A DNA stretch of 6,147 nucleotides from Panacagrimonas sp052387335. GTDB lineage: Bacteria > Pseudomonadota > Gammaproteobacteria > Nevskiales > Nevskiaceae. Shown in pieces: positions 1-6,063 of the stretch. A model generated the notes under the pieces. It was not told the DNA's origin. It saw only the letters and a list, made by a program, of their open reading frames with translations, and did not search any database. The stretch spans positions 1-6,147 of the forward strand of contig JBQTJH010000182.1 in NCBI GenBank assembly GCA_052387335.1, given 5' to 3'. Each line of letters begins with the position of its first letter. Positions within the stretch are counted from its first letter, which is position 1. A program made the translations under genes and the position numbers.

Positions 1-563
1 TCACGCTCGGCGCTGTACTCGGCTTCGAGCACTTCGCGGCGCGAGACGACGACGTTGTTGCGCAGGCGGTCGAGCTTGATGACCTTGAACTCGAGCGGCT
101 TGCCTTCGAGATAGCTGGTGTCGCGCACCGGGCGGACGTCGACCAGCGAACCAGGGAGGAAGGCGCGGACGGTGCCGATATCCACCGTGAAGCCGCCCTT
201 GACCTTGCCGGTCATGATGCCGATGACGGTTTCCTTGCCTTCGAAGGCCTTGTTCAGGCGATCCCAGGTCTTGATCCGCTCGGCCTTTTCCTTGCTGAAC
301 TTGGTTTCGCCGAAACCGTCTTCAACGGTCTCCAGGGCCACTTCAACCTGATCACCGACAGCGACGGTGATTTCGCCATCCACCATGAACTCGACCAGGG
401 GAATCACACCTTCGGACTTGAGGCCGGCGTCGACGATGACGACGTCAGGCTTCACTTCCAGCACGATCGCATTGACGATGGTGCCCGGTTGCATGGATTG
501 GCCGCCGCTCAGGCTGGCTTCGAACATATCGGCGAAGCTGGGCTCCGCAAAACTTTCAGTCAT
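1..563 (-). CDS. rpsA: 30S ribosomal protein S1, N-terminal part (truncated by window edge)
   Basis: S1 binds mRNA on the small ribosomal subunit and helps recruit structured or weak-SD messages. The reverse strand from ATG at 563-561 encodes 187 residues beginning MTESFAEPSFADMFEASL and stays open to the window edge. The first OB-fold (S1) domain covers roughly residues 22-90 and the second about 108-175. The second carries KGGFTVDIGTVRAFLPGS (122-139), then LVDVRPVRDTSYLEGKPLEFKV, RNNVVVSRR (169-177) and AEYSAER, which match E. coli S1 almost residue for residue as I remember it. The family usually has six S1 domains and about 550-560 residues, so some two thirds of the gene lies outside. 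It follows cmk on the same strand but beyond a terminator, so it probably has its own promoter. The start has only a weak GAG, six bases upstream; E. coli rpsA is likewise known for a non-canonical initiation region under S1 autocontrol. Identity is very secure. Confidence 0.98.
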   Translation of the reverse strand, partial: MTESFAEPSFADMFEASLSGGQSMQPGTIVNAIVLEVKPDVVIVDAGLKSEGVIPLVEFMVDGEITVAVGDQVEVALETVEDGFGETKFSKEKAERIKTWDRLNKAFEGKETVIGIMTGKVKGGFTVDIGTVRAFLPGSLVDVRPVRDTSYLEGKPLEFKVIKLDRLRNNVVVSRREVLEAEYSAER

Positions 564-663
564 TAAATACTCGCTCAACAATACTGCCGCGCGCCGGAGA
601 GGCAGGTGGTTAGGGTTGAGAAGGCCGCTCCGGTACGGCCCCCGTGCAACGATTTACTACGGT
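564..663 (-). promoter_or_regulatory. rpsA leader / presumed promoter region
   Basis: This 100-bp stretch lies between the cmk terminator and the rpsA ATG. Because a strong intrinsic terminator closes cmk, rpsA transcription should start here, but I find no convincing -35/-10 pair on the minus strand. AT-rich TAGTAAAT (about 659-652) resembles a -10 without a matching -35. No AGGAG-type Shine-Dalgarno precedes the start; the best is GAG six bases upstream. The region is GC-rich and could fold into leader hairpins used for S1 autoregulation, as known in enterobacteria; this is inference from position and not from a recognised motif. Confidence 0.35.
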
Positions 664-703
664 ACAAACAAAAACTGACGCCGCATCCAGGATGGGACGT
701 CAG
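664..703 (-). terminator. Intrinsic terminator of cmk, overlapping its stop codon
   Basis: On the minus strand positions 703 to 675 form a 29-nt hairpin. The 5' arm is CTGACGTCCCATC and the 3' arm GATGCGGCGTCAG, pairing over 13 positions with one G-T wobble and one C-C mismatch around a 3-nt loop. It is followed at once by TTTTTGTTTGT (674-664). Stem plus T-run is the classic Rho-independent pattern. The TGA stop of cmk (702-700) is the second to fourth base of the 5' arm, so a ribosome terminating there would cover part of the stem. On the plus strand no T-run follows, so it works in one direction only. Confidence 0.85.
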
Positions 704-1431
704 CGGATGAAGCCGCGGGTCTTCAGAAGTTCGTCAATCCGTTCAAAGACTTGGATCGGATTCAATAAACTGGTGTCGATCTCGACGGCGTCGGGTGCCG
801 GCACCAGCGGTGCCGTCGCCCGAGTCCGGTCGCGTTCATCACGCGCGCGGATCTCCGCTGAAAGGTCGGCGAGGATAACCACTTGGCCTCTGGCGCTCAA
901 CTGCGCGGCACGCCGTTTGGCGCGTTCCTCGGCGCTGGCGTTGAGGAAGATCTTCAGCCCAGCGTCTGGAAACACCACCGTACCCATATCGCGGCCGTCA
1001 GCGATCAGGCCGGGAGCCTGCCGAAAATCGCGTTGACGCTGCAGCAAGGCTTCGCGAACCACGGGCGCGGCCGCTATCTTCGAGGCCAGACCACCGGCGG
1101 TCTCAGAACGCACCTCGCCCACCAGGTTGATGCCGTCAACCCGAATCACTTCCTCGTCTTCTGACTCTCCTTCAAACGAGATATCGAGCCGCGCCGCCAG
1201 CGCAGCAACACGGTCCACGTCGACCAGATCAATGCCTGCACGCGTCGCGGCCAACGCGAGGATGCGATACAACGCACCGCTGTCCAACCGGTGCCAACCA
1301 GGTAATCGCAAGGTGAGGCCACGCGTCACCATGCCTTTACCGACCCCGGAGGGACCATCAACTGCAATCACGGGGACGGGAGTATTCACTAGGAAAGTCA
1401 GCCCAAAGGGTTCGGACGCGGATTCTGCCAC
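700..1431 (-). CDS. cmk: Cytidylate (CMP/dCMP) kinase
   Basis: Transfers phosphate from ATP to CMP or dCMP in cytosolic pyrimidine nucleotide synthesis. Visible motifs: P-loop GPSGVGKG at residues 26-33, LDSGALYR (49-56) of the nucleotide-monophosphate region, the cmk signature DGRDMGTVVFPDA (145-157), and lid RDERDRTR (197-204). The length of 243 is slightly above the usual 220-230 because of a long N-terminus. The start is uncertain: this frame opens with GTG at 1431-1429 preceded by a G-rich stretch lying too close for a normal Shine-Dalgarno. An in-frame GTG at 1389-1387 (residue 15) would give a start of NTPVPVIAVDGPSG type, closer to the family norm, but it also lacks a clear ribosome site. 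The gene is followed by rpsA in the classic cmk-rpsA order, with a terminator between. aroA, frequently upstream in relatives, is absent; a divergent monooxygenase takes that place. Confidence 0.97.
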   Translation of the reverse strand: MAESASEPFGLTFLVNTPVPVIAVDGPSGVGKGMVTRGLTLRLPGWHRLDSGALYRILALAATRAGIDLVDVDRVAALAARLDISFEGESEDEEVIRVDGINLVGEVRSETAGGLASKIAAAPVVREALLQRQRDFRQAPGLIADGRDMGTVVFPDAGLKIFLNASAEERAKRRAAQLSARGQVVILADLSAEIRARDERDRTRATAPLVPAPDAVEIDTSLLNPIQVFERIDELLKTRGFIR

Positions 1432-1457
1432 CCCACCGCGGGCGTAAACTCTTGGCT

Positions 1458-1469
1458 ACGCAGGTGCGT
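1458..1469. repeat. 12-bp palindrome in the cmk/monooxygenase divergent gap
   Basis: ACGCA-GG-TGCGT is a perfect 5+2+5 inverted repeat between the two divergent starts, 25 bp before the monooxygenase GTG. A short palindrome here could be a repressor operator; mycobacterial ethA is controlled by the TetR-type repressor EthR from its divergent region. No regulator gene is present in the window, and a 5-bp arm can arise by chance in GC-rich DNA. Confidence 0.25.
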
Positions 1470-1483
1470 CCTAAAACAAAGAC

Positions 1484-1488
1484 AGGAG
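1484..1488 (+). promoter_or_regulatory. Shine-Dalgarno of the monooxygenase
   Basis: AGGAG lies six bases before the GTG at 1495. It is the best ribosome-binding site in the window and fixes the GTG as the start; the protein then begins MSHTPYDVLIIGAGLSG, the normal distance from start to the FAD-binding glycine motif in this family. Confidence 0.8.
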
Positions 1489-1494
1489 AATCCG

Positions 1495-2994
1495 GTGTCT
1501 CACACCCCTTACGACGTGCTGATCATCGGCGCCGGCCTATCCGGCATCGGCATGGCCTGCCATCTGCAGATTCACTCGCCCGGGCAGCGCATCGCGATTC
1601 TCGATCGCCGCGAACGCCTCGGCGGCACCTGGGACCTGTTCCGCTATCCCGGCATCCGCTCGGATTCCGACATGTTCACCATGGGTTTCGGCTTCCGGCC
1701 ATGGAAGAGCCTCAAGGTGCTGGCCGATGGCCCGGCGATCCGCGAGTACATCGGCGACACCGCGCGTGAATACGGCGTGGACAAGATGATTCATTACGGG
1801 CTCAAGGTGCGGAAGGCGGACTGGTCGAGCGCAACGCGTTCGTGGACCGTCACCGCGCGGCAGGAGCCCAGCGGCGAGACGCGCACGTTCACCGCGCGCT
1901 TCGTGGTGATGGCCACCGGCTACTACAACTACGCCGGCGGCTACCTGCCGGATTTTCCGGGGATCGAGCAGTTCCAGGGGACGCGCATCCACCCGCAGTT
2001 CTGGCCGGAGAATCTGGACTACGCCGGCAAGCGCGTGGTGGTGATTGGCAGCGGCGCCACCGCCGTCACCCTGGTGCCGGCAATGGCCGACAAGGCCGCG
2101 CACGTGACCATGCTGCAGCGCTCGCCGACCTACATGTTCACCCTGCCGAACTACGACAAGATCACTGAGCAGATGCTCCGGGTCCTGCCGGAGAGCTGGG
2201 TCTACAAGATCACGCGCTGGCGCAACACCAAGTTCCTGCGCCTGAGCTTCCAGGCCGCGCGGCGCTGGCCCAGGCTGATGCGCAAGCACCTGATCGGCGA
2301 CGTCGCGCGCAGAGTCGGGCCGGAGGTCGACATCCGCCACTTCACGCCGTCGTATATGCCCTGGGACCAGCGCCTGTGCGCCATCCCGGACAACGACCTG
2401 TTCGACACGATCAAGGCCGGCAAAGCCTCAGTGGTCACCGATCACATCGATCGCTTCACGCCCACCGGCATCCGCCTCAAGTCGGGCCAGGAATTGCCGG
2501 CCGACATCGTCGTGACCGCCACCGGGCTGAACCTGCAGACCTTCGGCGGCATCGAGGTCACGGTGGACGGCACGCCGCACCGCGTCGCAGGGAAGAAAGC
2601 CTACAAGGCGACCTTGATCGAAGACCTGCCGAACCTGGCCTGGATCGTCGGCTACACCAACCTGAGCTGGACCATGAAGGCGGACCTCGCCTCGGCCTAT
2701 GTCTGCCGCCTGCTCAACCACATGCGCGCCAAGAACTACGAGGTGGCGACACCAGTGGATCGCGCGAACTGCACCTCGGACGAATCGATCTTCGGCTCGC
2801 TCAGCTCCGGCTACGTGCAACGCGGGAAGGATCAGATGGTGCGCCAGGGCACGCAGGCGCCGTGGAAGGTCACGCATCACTACGAGTCGGACAAGCCGAT
2901 GCTGCTCGAAGCACCGATCGAAGACGACGTGCTGGAGTTCACCCGCCGTGGTGCCAGCGCGGCCGAGTCAGCGAAGCTGGCCCGCGCGGCCTGA
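1495..2994 (+). CDS. EthA-like class-I Baeyer-Villiger flavin monooxygenase
   Basis: FAD- and NADPH-dependent monooxygenase expected to insert oxygen next to a ketone carbonyl, giving an ester or lactone; the EthA group also oxidises sulfur compounds such as thioamides. In the 499-residue protein the FAD Rossmann motif GAGLSG is at 12-17, GGTWDLFRYPGIRSDSDM at 43-60, the Baeyer-Villiger fingerprint FQGTRIHPQFWP (FxGxxxHxxxWP) intact at 160-171, the NADPH-binding GSGATA at 185-190, and the second-domain ATGLNLQTFGG at 342-352. Stretches such as YPGIRSDSDM, SGATAVTLVPA, TMLQRSPTY, PWDQRLC and VGYTNLSWTMKADL closely match Mycobacterium tuberculosis EthA (489 residues) from memory. No signal peptide or membrane segment is seen, so it should be cytosolic. 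It starts at GTG with a strong AGGAG. It diverges from cmk and converges on a reductase gene. The true substrate cannot be read from sequence; long-chain or cyclic ketones are plausible. Confidence 0.93.
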   Translation: MSHTPYDVLIIGAGLSGIGMACHLQIHSPGQRIAILDRRERLGGTWDLFRYPGIRSDSDMFTMGFGFRPWKSLKVLADGPAIREYIGDTAREYGVDKMIHYGLKVRKADWSSATRSWTVTARQEPSGETRTFTARFVVMATGYYNYAGGYLPDFPGIEQFQGTRIHPQFWPENLDYAGKRVVVIGSGATAVTLVPAMADKAAHVTMLQRSPTYMFTLPNYDKITEQMLRVLPESWVYKITRWRNTKFLRLSFQAARRWPRLMRKHLIGDVARRVGPEVDIRHFTPSYMPWDQRLCAIPDNDLFDTIKAGKASVVTDHIDRFTPTGIRLKSGQELPADIVVTATGLNLQTFGGIEVTVDGTPHRVAGKKAYKATLIEDLPNLAWIVGYTNLSWTMKADLASAYVCRLLNHMRAKNYEVATPVDRANCTSDESIFGSLSSGYVQRGKDQMVRQGTQAPWKVTHHYESDKPMLLEAPIEDDVLEFTRRGASAAESAKLARAA

Positions 2995-3035
2995 GAGCGC
3001 ACTCGCCGTCCGACTTCGCAGGCGGCACGCCTCAG
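2991..3035. terminator. Imperfect hairpin between convergent genes, possible bidirectional terminator
   Basis: Outer arms CTGAG (2991-2995) and CTCAG (3031-3035) are exact reverse complements, followed inward by GCG (2997-2999) with CGC (3028-3030) and CGCC (3004-3007) with GGCG (3021-3024), with small internal bulges. The structure spans the whole 37-bp gap and overlaps both stop codons (TGA at 2992-2994 plus; TGA at 3034-3032 minus). No T-run follows on either strand, so it is not a canonical intrinsic terminator; it may only slow polymerase or protect 3' ends. Confidence 0.3.
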
Positions 3036-4096
3036 TGACGGCGCAGTACGCCGTCGTCGATCAGCTGCTGGAAGTGATCGGCCAGCGTCTGCTCCAGCGG
3101 CCGATACTGCACGCCGAGGTCGCGGCGGCTCTTCGTATTGTCGAAGCGCAGCGGCCAGCCGACGTTGCGGCTGATGAACGCGCGCGTCACTCCGGCGGTG
3201 AACAGCGGCCCGACCAGCCAAGCCATCGGCTTGGGAATCTCGACACTCGGAAACGGGTAGCGCGGGAATCTCGGCTTCAGCACGCGCGCCATTTCCAGCA
3301 TCGACATCTCGCTGGCCGACAGGATATGTCGTCCCTTCGCCGCCGGTGTATCACCCGCCAGCAGGTGCGCACGCGCCACGTCGCGCACATCGACGATGCC
3401 GAACACCAGATTCGGCACGCCGGTGCGCAGCTTGCCGCTACCCAGGTCGCGCAGCGTGGCGATGCTGGTGGACTGGCTCGCGTTGGTCAGCGAGGGGCCG
3501 AGCACGAGTGAGGGGTTGATGCACACCAGGTCCCAACGCGACTGGCCCTGCGCCATGTTCCAGGCTTCGCGCTCCGCCGCAACCTTGGAGTACTGGTAGG
3601 GCTGATGATCGACCGAGCTCGAGGTATTCCATTGTTCCCCGGTATAGATACCGCCCGGTACGTCCTGCAGGTCCTGGTTATCGCCGTAGATCGCGGCGCA
3701 GCTCGTGGTGAGCACCACGCGCTTGACGCTCGCCGTCCGATTGCACGTGTCCAGCACGTTGCGCGTACCCTCCACCGCCGGCCGCACCAGCGCCTCGTTG
3801 GCGTCCTTGAAGCCGCTGATCACGAACGGCGAGGCCGTATGCACGACCAGCTCGCAGCCGGCCGCAGCCTCGTCGTAGCTGCCGGCGTCGAGCAGCTCGG
3901 ACTTGAACAGCTTGAGCGCGCCCGGCGCCTTCTCGGCAATCGCCTTGAGATGCCCGACGCTCGGGGCCTTGGACGGATCGCGCACCGTGGCGTGCACGGT
4001 ACGTCCCTCTTCGAGCAGGTACTTCACGATCCAGCTCGCGATGTAGCCACTCGCGCCGGTGACGAGGACCGGCGCCTTGGGATCGATCTGGGTCAT
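3032..4096 (-). CDS. Extended SDR, dihydroflavonol-4-reductase-like NAD(P)H-dependent reductase
   Basis: Predicted cytosolic oxidoreductase of the extended short-chain dehydrogenase superfamily, of the group containing plant dihydroflavonol reductase, cinnamoyl-CoA reductase and yeast/bacterial aldehyde or ketone reductases. Residues here are counted from an upstream GTG at 4102. Nucleotide-binding TGASGYIA is at 15-22; the basic residue in ATVRDPSK (R41) fits NADPH preference; HTASPF (88-93) is typical of this group; the likely catalytic serine lies in LTTSCAAIYG (131-140), and YxxxK is Y169/K173 within PYQYSKVAAE. The length of about 354-356 residues is normal. I choose ATG at 4096-4094 because GGAG (4105-4102) sits five bases before it; the GTG at 4102 overlaps that site and would add two residues. 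It is convergent with the monooxygenase and divergent from the transferase. Substrate is unknown; a carbonyl compound is expected. Confidence 0.88.
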   Translation of the reverse strand: MTQIDPKAPVLVTGASGYIASWIVKYLLEEGRTVHATVRDPSKAPSVGHLKAIAEKAPGALKLFKSELLDAGSYDEAAAGCELVVHTASPFVISGFKDANEALVRPAVEGTRNVLDTCNRTASVKRVVLTTSCAAIYGDNQDLQDVPGGIYTGEQWNTSSSVDHQPYQYSKVAAEREAWNMAQGQSRWDLVCINPSLVLGPSLTNASQSTSIATLRDLGSGKLRTGVPNLVFGIVDVRDVARAHLLAGDTPAAKGRHILSASEMSMLEMARVLKPRFPRYPFPSVEIPKPMAWLVGPLFTAGVTRAFISRNVGWPLRFDNTKSRRDLGVQYRPLEQTLADHFQQLIDDGVLRRH

Positions 4097-4101
4097 CGCC
4101 A

Positions 4102-4105
4102 CTCC
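4102..4105 (-). promoter_or_regulatory. Shine-Dalgarno choosing the reductase start
   Basis: On the minus strand GGAG (4105-4102) is five bases before the ATG at 4096-4094. It overlaps the in-frame GTG at 4102-4100, which therefore is the less likely start. Confidence 0.5.
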
Positions 4106-4217
4106 GTGAGGAAAGACACCGCCCGCTGCGGCAGCTTCATTCTGGCACTTCGATCAGCCGGGGTTGGTCCGGCGCTGCCTCGGCCGTCTATCGCGGCCCA
4201 TGAAGACTGCGGGTCTG

Positions 4218-4236
4218 AGGGACAGCCTCTGTCCTT
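4218..4236. repeat. Short hairpin in the divergent region
   Basis: GGACAG (4220-4225), loop CCT, CTGTCC (4229-4234) form a perfect 6-bp stem that extends by one G-T and one A-T pair to 8 bp. No T-run follows on either strand, so it is unlikely to be an intrinsic terminator. It lies about 100 bp before the transferase start and 120 bp before the reductase start; a protein-binding palindrome is possible. Confidence 0.3.
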
Positions 4237-4277
4237 GAAACGTCCTCTTCGTGCAACATTTCGCTTCTTGATCGTCC

Positions 4278-4300
4278 GGTGAAGCGGCAAGCGCTTCACC
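4278..4300. repeat. Perfect 9-bp inverted repeat in the transferase leader
   Basis: GGTGAAGCG, a 5-base spacer GCAAG, then CGCTTCACC form a perfect 23-bp dyad ending 33 bp before the transferase ATG. The dyad symmetry and a 14-bp centre-to-centre spacing of half sites, a bit over one helical turn, suit either a dimeric regulator or an RNA hairpin in the 5' leader. No T-run follows, so a simple terminator is unlikely. An in-frame stop (TGA 4280-4282) inside the left arm limits how far upstream the transferase could start. Confidence 0.5.
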
Positions 4301-4333
4301 ATCACCCCTGAATACGATGGTTGCCGGGCCCCT

Positions 4334-6043
4334 ATGAGCCGACCACCTCAACATCCGACAGCGGATCACCGCTGCACCGAGGACTCGCGCCCCAGCCCTG
4401 GGTGCTTGGAGCGCGGCCGCGCGCTGCTGTCGCTGATGCGACGGCATCCGGTGCTGACCGGGTCCTGTCTGGTCGGCTCCTCCTACGGACTCATGGAGAT
4501 GGCCTGGGCTGACGCGGCTGGCGCGACCCTGGTGTACTGCCTCGGCGCGCGCCTGTTGATGGCCTTGAGCCGAAGCGGCTCGCACGGCCACTGGTTGAGC
4601 GCGTGCTGGAATCTGGCCTTCGTCATCGACCTGGGCGTCAAAGCCTTCCTCGCCACGGTCTACAAGAGTCCACCCGATGCGGTGCTGGTGATCGAAGCAA
4701 TCTCCAACACCAATAGCGACGAGTCCGCCGAGTTCCTGCTCAATTACTGGCAGCTCTTGGGGGCCTTCACCCTGCAGCTTAGTGTGCTTGCAGTACTGCT
4801 GCTGCTGGGCACGCGGCCTGCGCCTGAATATCGCATCCGCGGGTATCGGCCGTTGTTGATCGGCGCAGTGGTGTTTGGTCTGCTGCACCTGCACCCGACC
4901 GTTCGCCGCGCCAATCCCGTGGTGTTCTGGACCGTGCAGGCTGCGACCATCGAAGAGTTCCGCGCCAACGTCGACACCCTGGACGCCAAGCGCGAACAGG
5001 CCCGCGCACAACTGCCTCAGTGGCAGCCTCGATACACCGGTCCTGCGCGTCACACCATGGGGCTGGTCATAGGCGAGAGCACCAATCGCTGGAACTGGCA
5101 GCTGTACGGGTATTCGCGCGCCACCACGCCCCATCTGATGGCACAGCAGGATCAGCTGCTGGTGTTTCGCGATGTGATCTCGGCGGCATCCAGCACCGTA
5201 TCCTCGCTGCGCTACATGCTGACGCCACGATCCCTCGACGCACCCGGTGGGGACGAAGCGCTACCGAGCGTGCTGATGCTCGCGCGCGAGGCCGGATACA
5301 AGATTTTCTGGATCAGCAACCAGCACGATCGCTATCTGACCACGCGCTTCGCCGGCGAGGCGGATGTCGTACACCTGCTCAATCGCGGCGGCGTTGCCAG
5401 CAGCGGCCTGGAAACACGCAGCCTGGACGAACGCCTGTTGCCCGCCTGGCGCGAGGCGCTTGTGGACCCGGCGCCACGCAAGCTGATCGTGGCGCATCTG
5501 CTCGGCGCGCATGCGCATTACGACCTGCGCAGCCCCGCCGACTTCCAGCATTTTGAAGCGAGCGAAGACGAGGTCGACCACGAACTCGCCGCACTTGGAC
5601 GGCCGGCCTGGGTGCGCTTGCGTCGAGATCAGTACGACGACGCCATGCTCTACCAGGACTGGGTCATCAGCCAGTTGCTCGGCGAGTTCCGTAGCGCCTT
5701 GGGCACGCAATCCGGCGCCTGGCTCTACACCTCCGATCACGCGGAGGAAGTGGGCCACACACGGAATTTCACTGGACACTCGCCGGATGAAGCAGGCCAG
5801 GTCGTGCCGCTGTTGATCTGGCGTTCCAGCGGAGTCAGCGCAGCGGACAAGGCGAGACTGGAAGCACGGCCGTACCAGACCGATGTGCTCGACTGGACCG
5901 TGCTGAACCTGCTCAAGATCCAAACCCGACAAGACTCTGACCGCGATTCGCTGCTGTCCGATTCGTATCTGCCGCCCGAACGTCGCTTGCATGACGGCAC
6001 GGTGTATCGCAGCCCTGGCGATGCGCGCACGCGCGCATGGTAG
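4334..6043 (+). CDS. Phosphoethanolamine transferase, EptA/CptA (EptC) family
   Basis: Inner-membrane enzyme with a periplasmic sulfatase-like domain, expected to move phosphoethanolamine from phosphatidylethanolamine to lipid A or LPS core sugar phosphate. It has 569 residues (E. coli CptA about 577). Hydrophobic segments lie near 41-58, 61-79, 91-110, 140-159 and 173-189, giving the five membrane spans of the family; the cytoplasmic N-tail is hydrophilic. AVLVIEAISNTNSDESAEFLLNY resembles CptA's NTNEASEYL region. VIGESTNRWNWQLYGYSRATTPHL begins the catalytic domain, with metal ligand E248 and nucleophile T250; HLLGAH gives H388/H393, SDHAEE gives D468/H469, and H482 is in FTGHSP. The alanine at 470 replaces the glycine usual in DHGEE. 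ATG 4334 is the first possible start after an in-frame stop at 4280-4282, but no Shine-Dalgarno precedes it; M35 (4436) is an alternative. The acceptor, and any polymyxin-resistance effect, cannot be told. Confidence 0.92.
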   Translation: MSRPPQHPTADHRCTEDSRPSPGCLERGRALLSLMRRHPVLTGSCLVGSSYGLMEMAWADAAGATLVYCLGARLLMALSRSGSHGHWLSACWNLAFVIDLGVKAFLATVYKSPPDAVLVIEAISNTNSDESAEFLLNYWQLLGAFTLQLSVLAVLLLLGTRPAPEYRIRGYRPLLIGAVVFGLLHLHPTVRRANPVVFWTVQAATIEEFRANVDTLDAKREQARAQLPQWQPRYTGPARHTMGLVIGESTNRWNWQLYGYSRATTPHLMAQQDQLLVFRDVISAASSTVSSLRYMLTPRSLDAPGGDEALPSVLMLAREAGYKIFWISNQHDRYLTTRFAGEADVVHLLNRGGVASSGLETRSLDERLLPAWREALVDPAPRKLIVAHLLGAHAHYDLRSPADFQHFEASEDEVDHELAALGRPAWVRLRRDQYDDAMLYQDWVISQLLGEFRSALGTQSGAWLYTSDHAEEVGHTRNFTGHSPDEAGQVVPLLIWRSSGVSAADKARLEARPYQTDVLDWTVLNLLKIQTRQDSDRDSLLSDSYLPPERRLHDGTVYRSPGDARTRAW

Positions 6044-6063
6044 CTCGCAGACGCTTTGGCGCT

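Larger units (their letters stand above)
4097..4333. promoter_or_regulatory. Divergent intergenic region between reductase and transferase
   Basis: This stretch of about 237 bp should hold the promoters of both flanking genes. It contains two inverted repeats listed separately (4218-4236 and 4278-4300). On the plus strand TTGAAA (4235-4240) is a fair -35 hexamer, but no good -10 lies 16-18 bases further. No convincing sigma-70 pair is seen on the minus strand. No PmrA box (two CTTAA-type half sites) is visible, although many phosphoethanolamine transferase genes use one. A small open frame on the minus strand here lacks any recognisable protein signature and is not called. Confidence 0.4.

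Noticed and set aside
1537..2340. Long open frame on the minus strand inside the monooxygenase gene
   Set aside because: It is antisense to a gene with complete family motifs. It is rich in Arg, Ala, Gly and His with no recognisable domain, as expected of a shadow frame in GC-rich DNA.
2376..3038. Plus-strand frame overlapping the end of the monooxygenase
   Set aside because: Very rich in Arg, His, Gly and Asp, typical of an out-of-frame reading of a GC-rich gene; the correct frame has full family conservation to its C-terminus.
4235..4263. Possible sigma-70 promoter starting with TTGAAA before the transferase
   Set aside because: The -35 hexamer is fair, but the -10 position (ATTTCG or CATTTC) is poor at any allowed spacing.
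4093..4305. Small 70-codon frame on the minus strand in the divergent region, ending at the reductase start
   Set aside because: Overlap with the reductase start looks like coupling, but the frame begins within the inverted repeat, has no clear ribosome site and the peptide has no known features. Not enough to call.
4154..5134. 326-codon open frame on the minus strand across the transferase start
   Set aside because: No motif or plausible fold, antisense to the membrane part of the transferase, low-complexity Gln/Arg/Gly composition; a shadow of GC-rich codon use.
5261..5992. 243-codon open frame on the minus strand inside the transferase catalytic domain
   Set aside because: Antisense to the conserved catalytic motifs, with no recognisable protein signature and no ribosome-binding site noticed.
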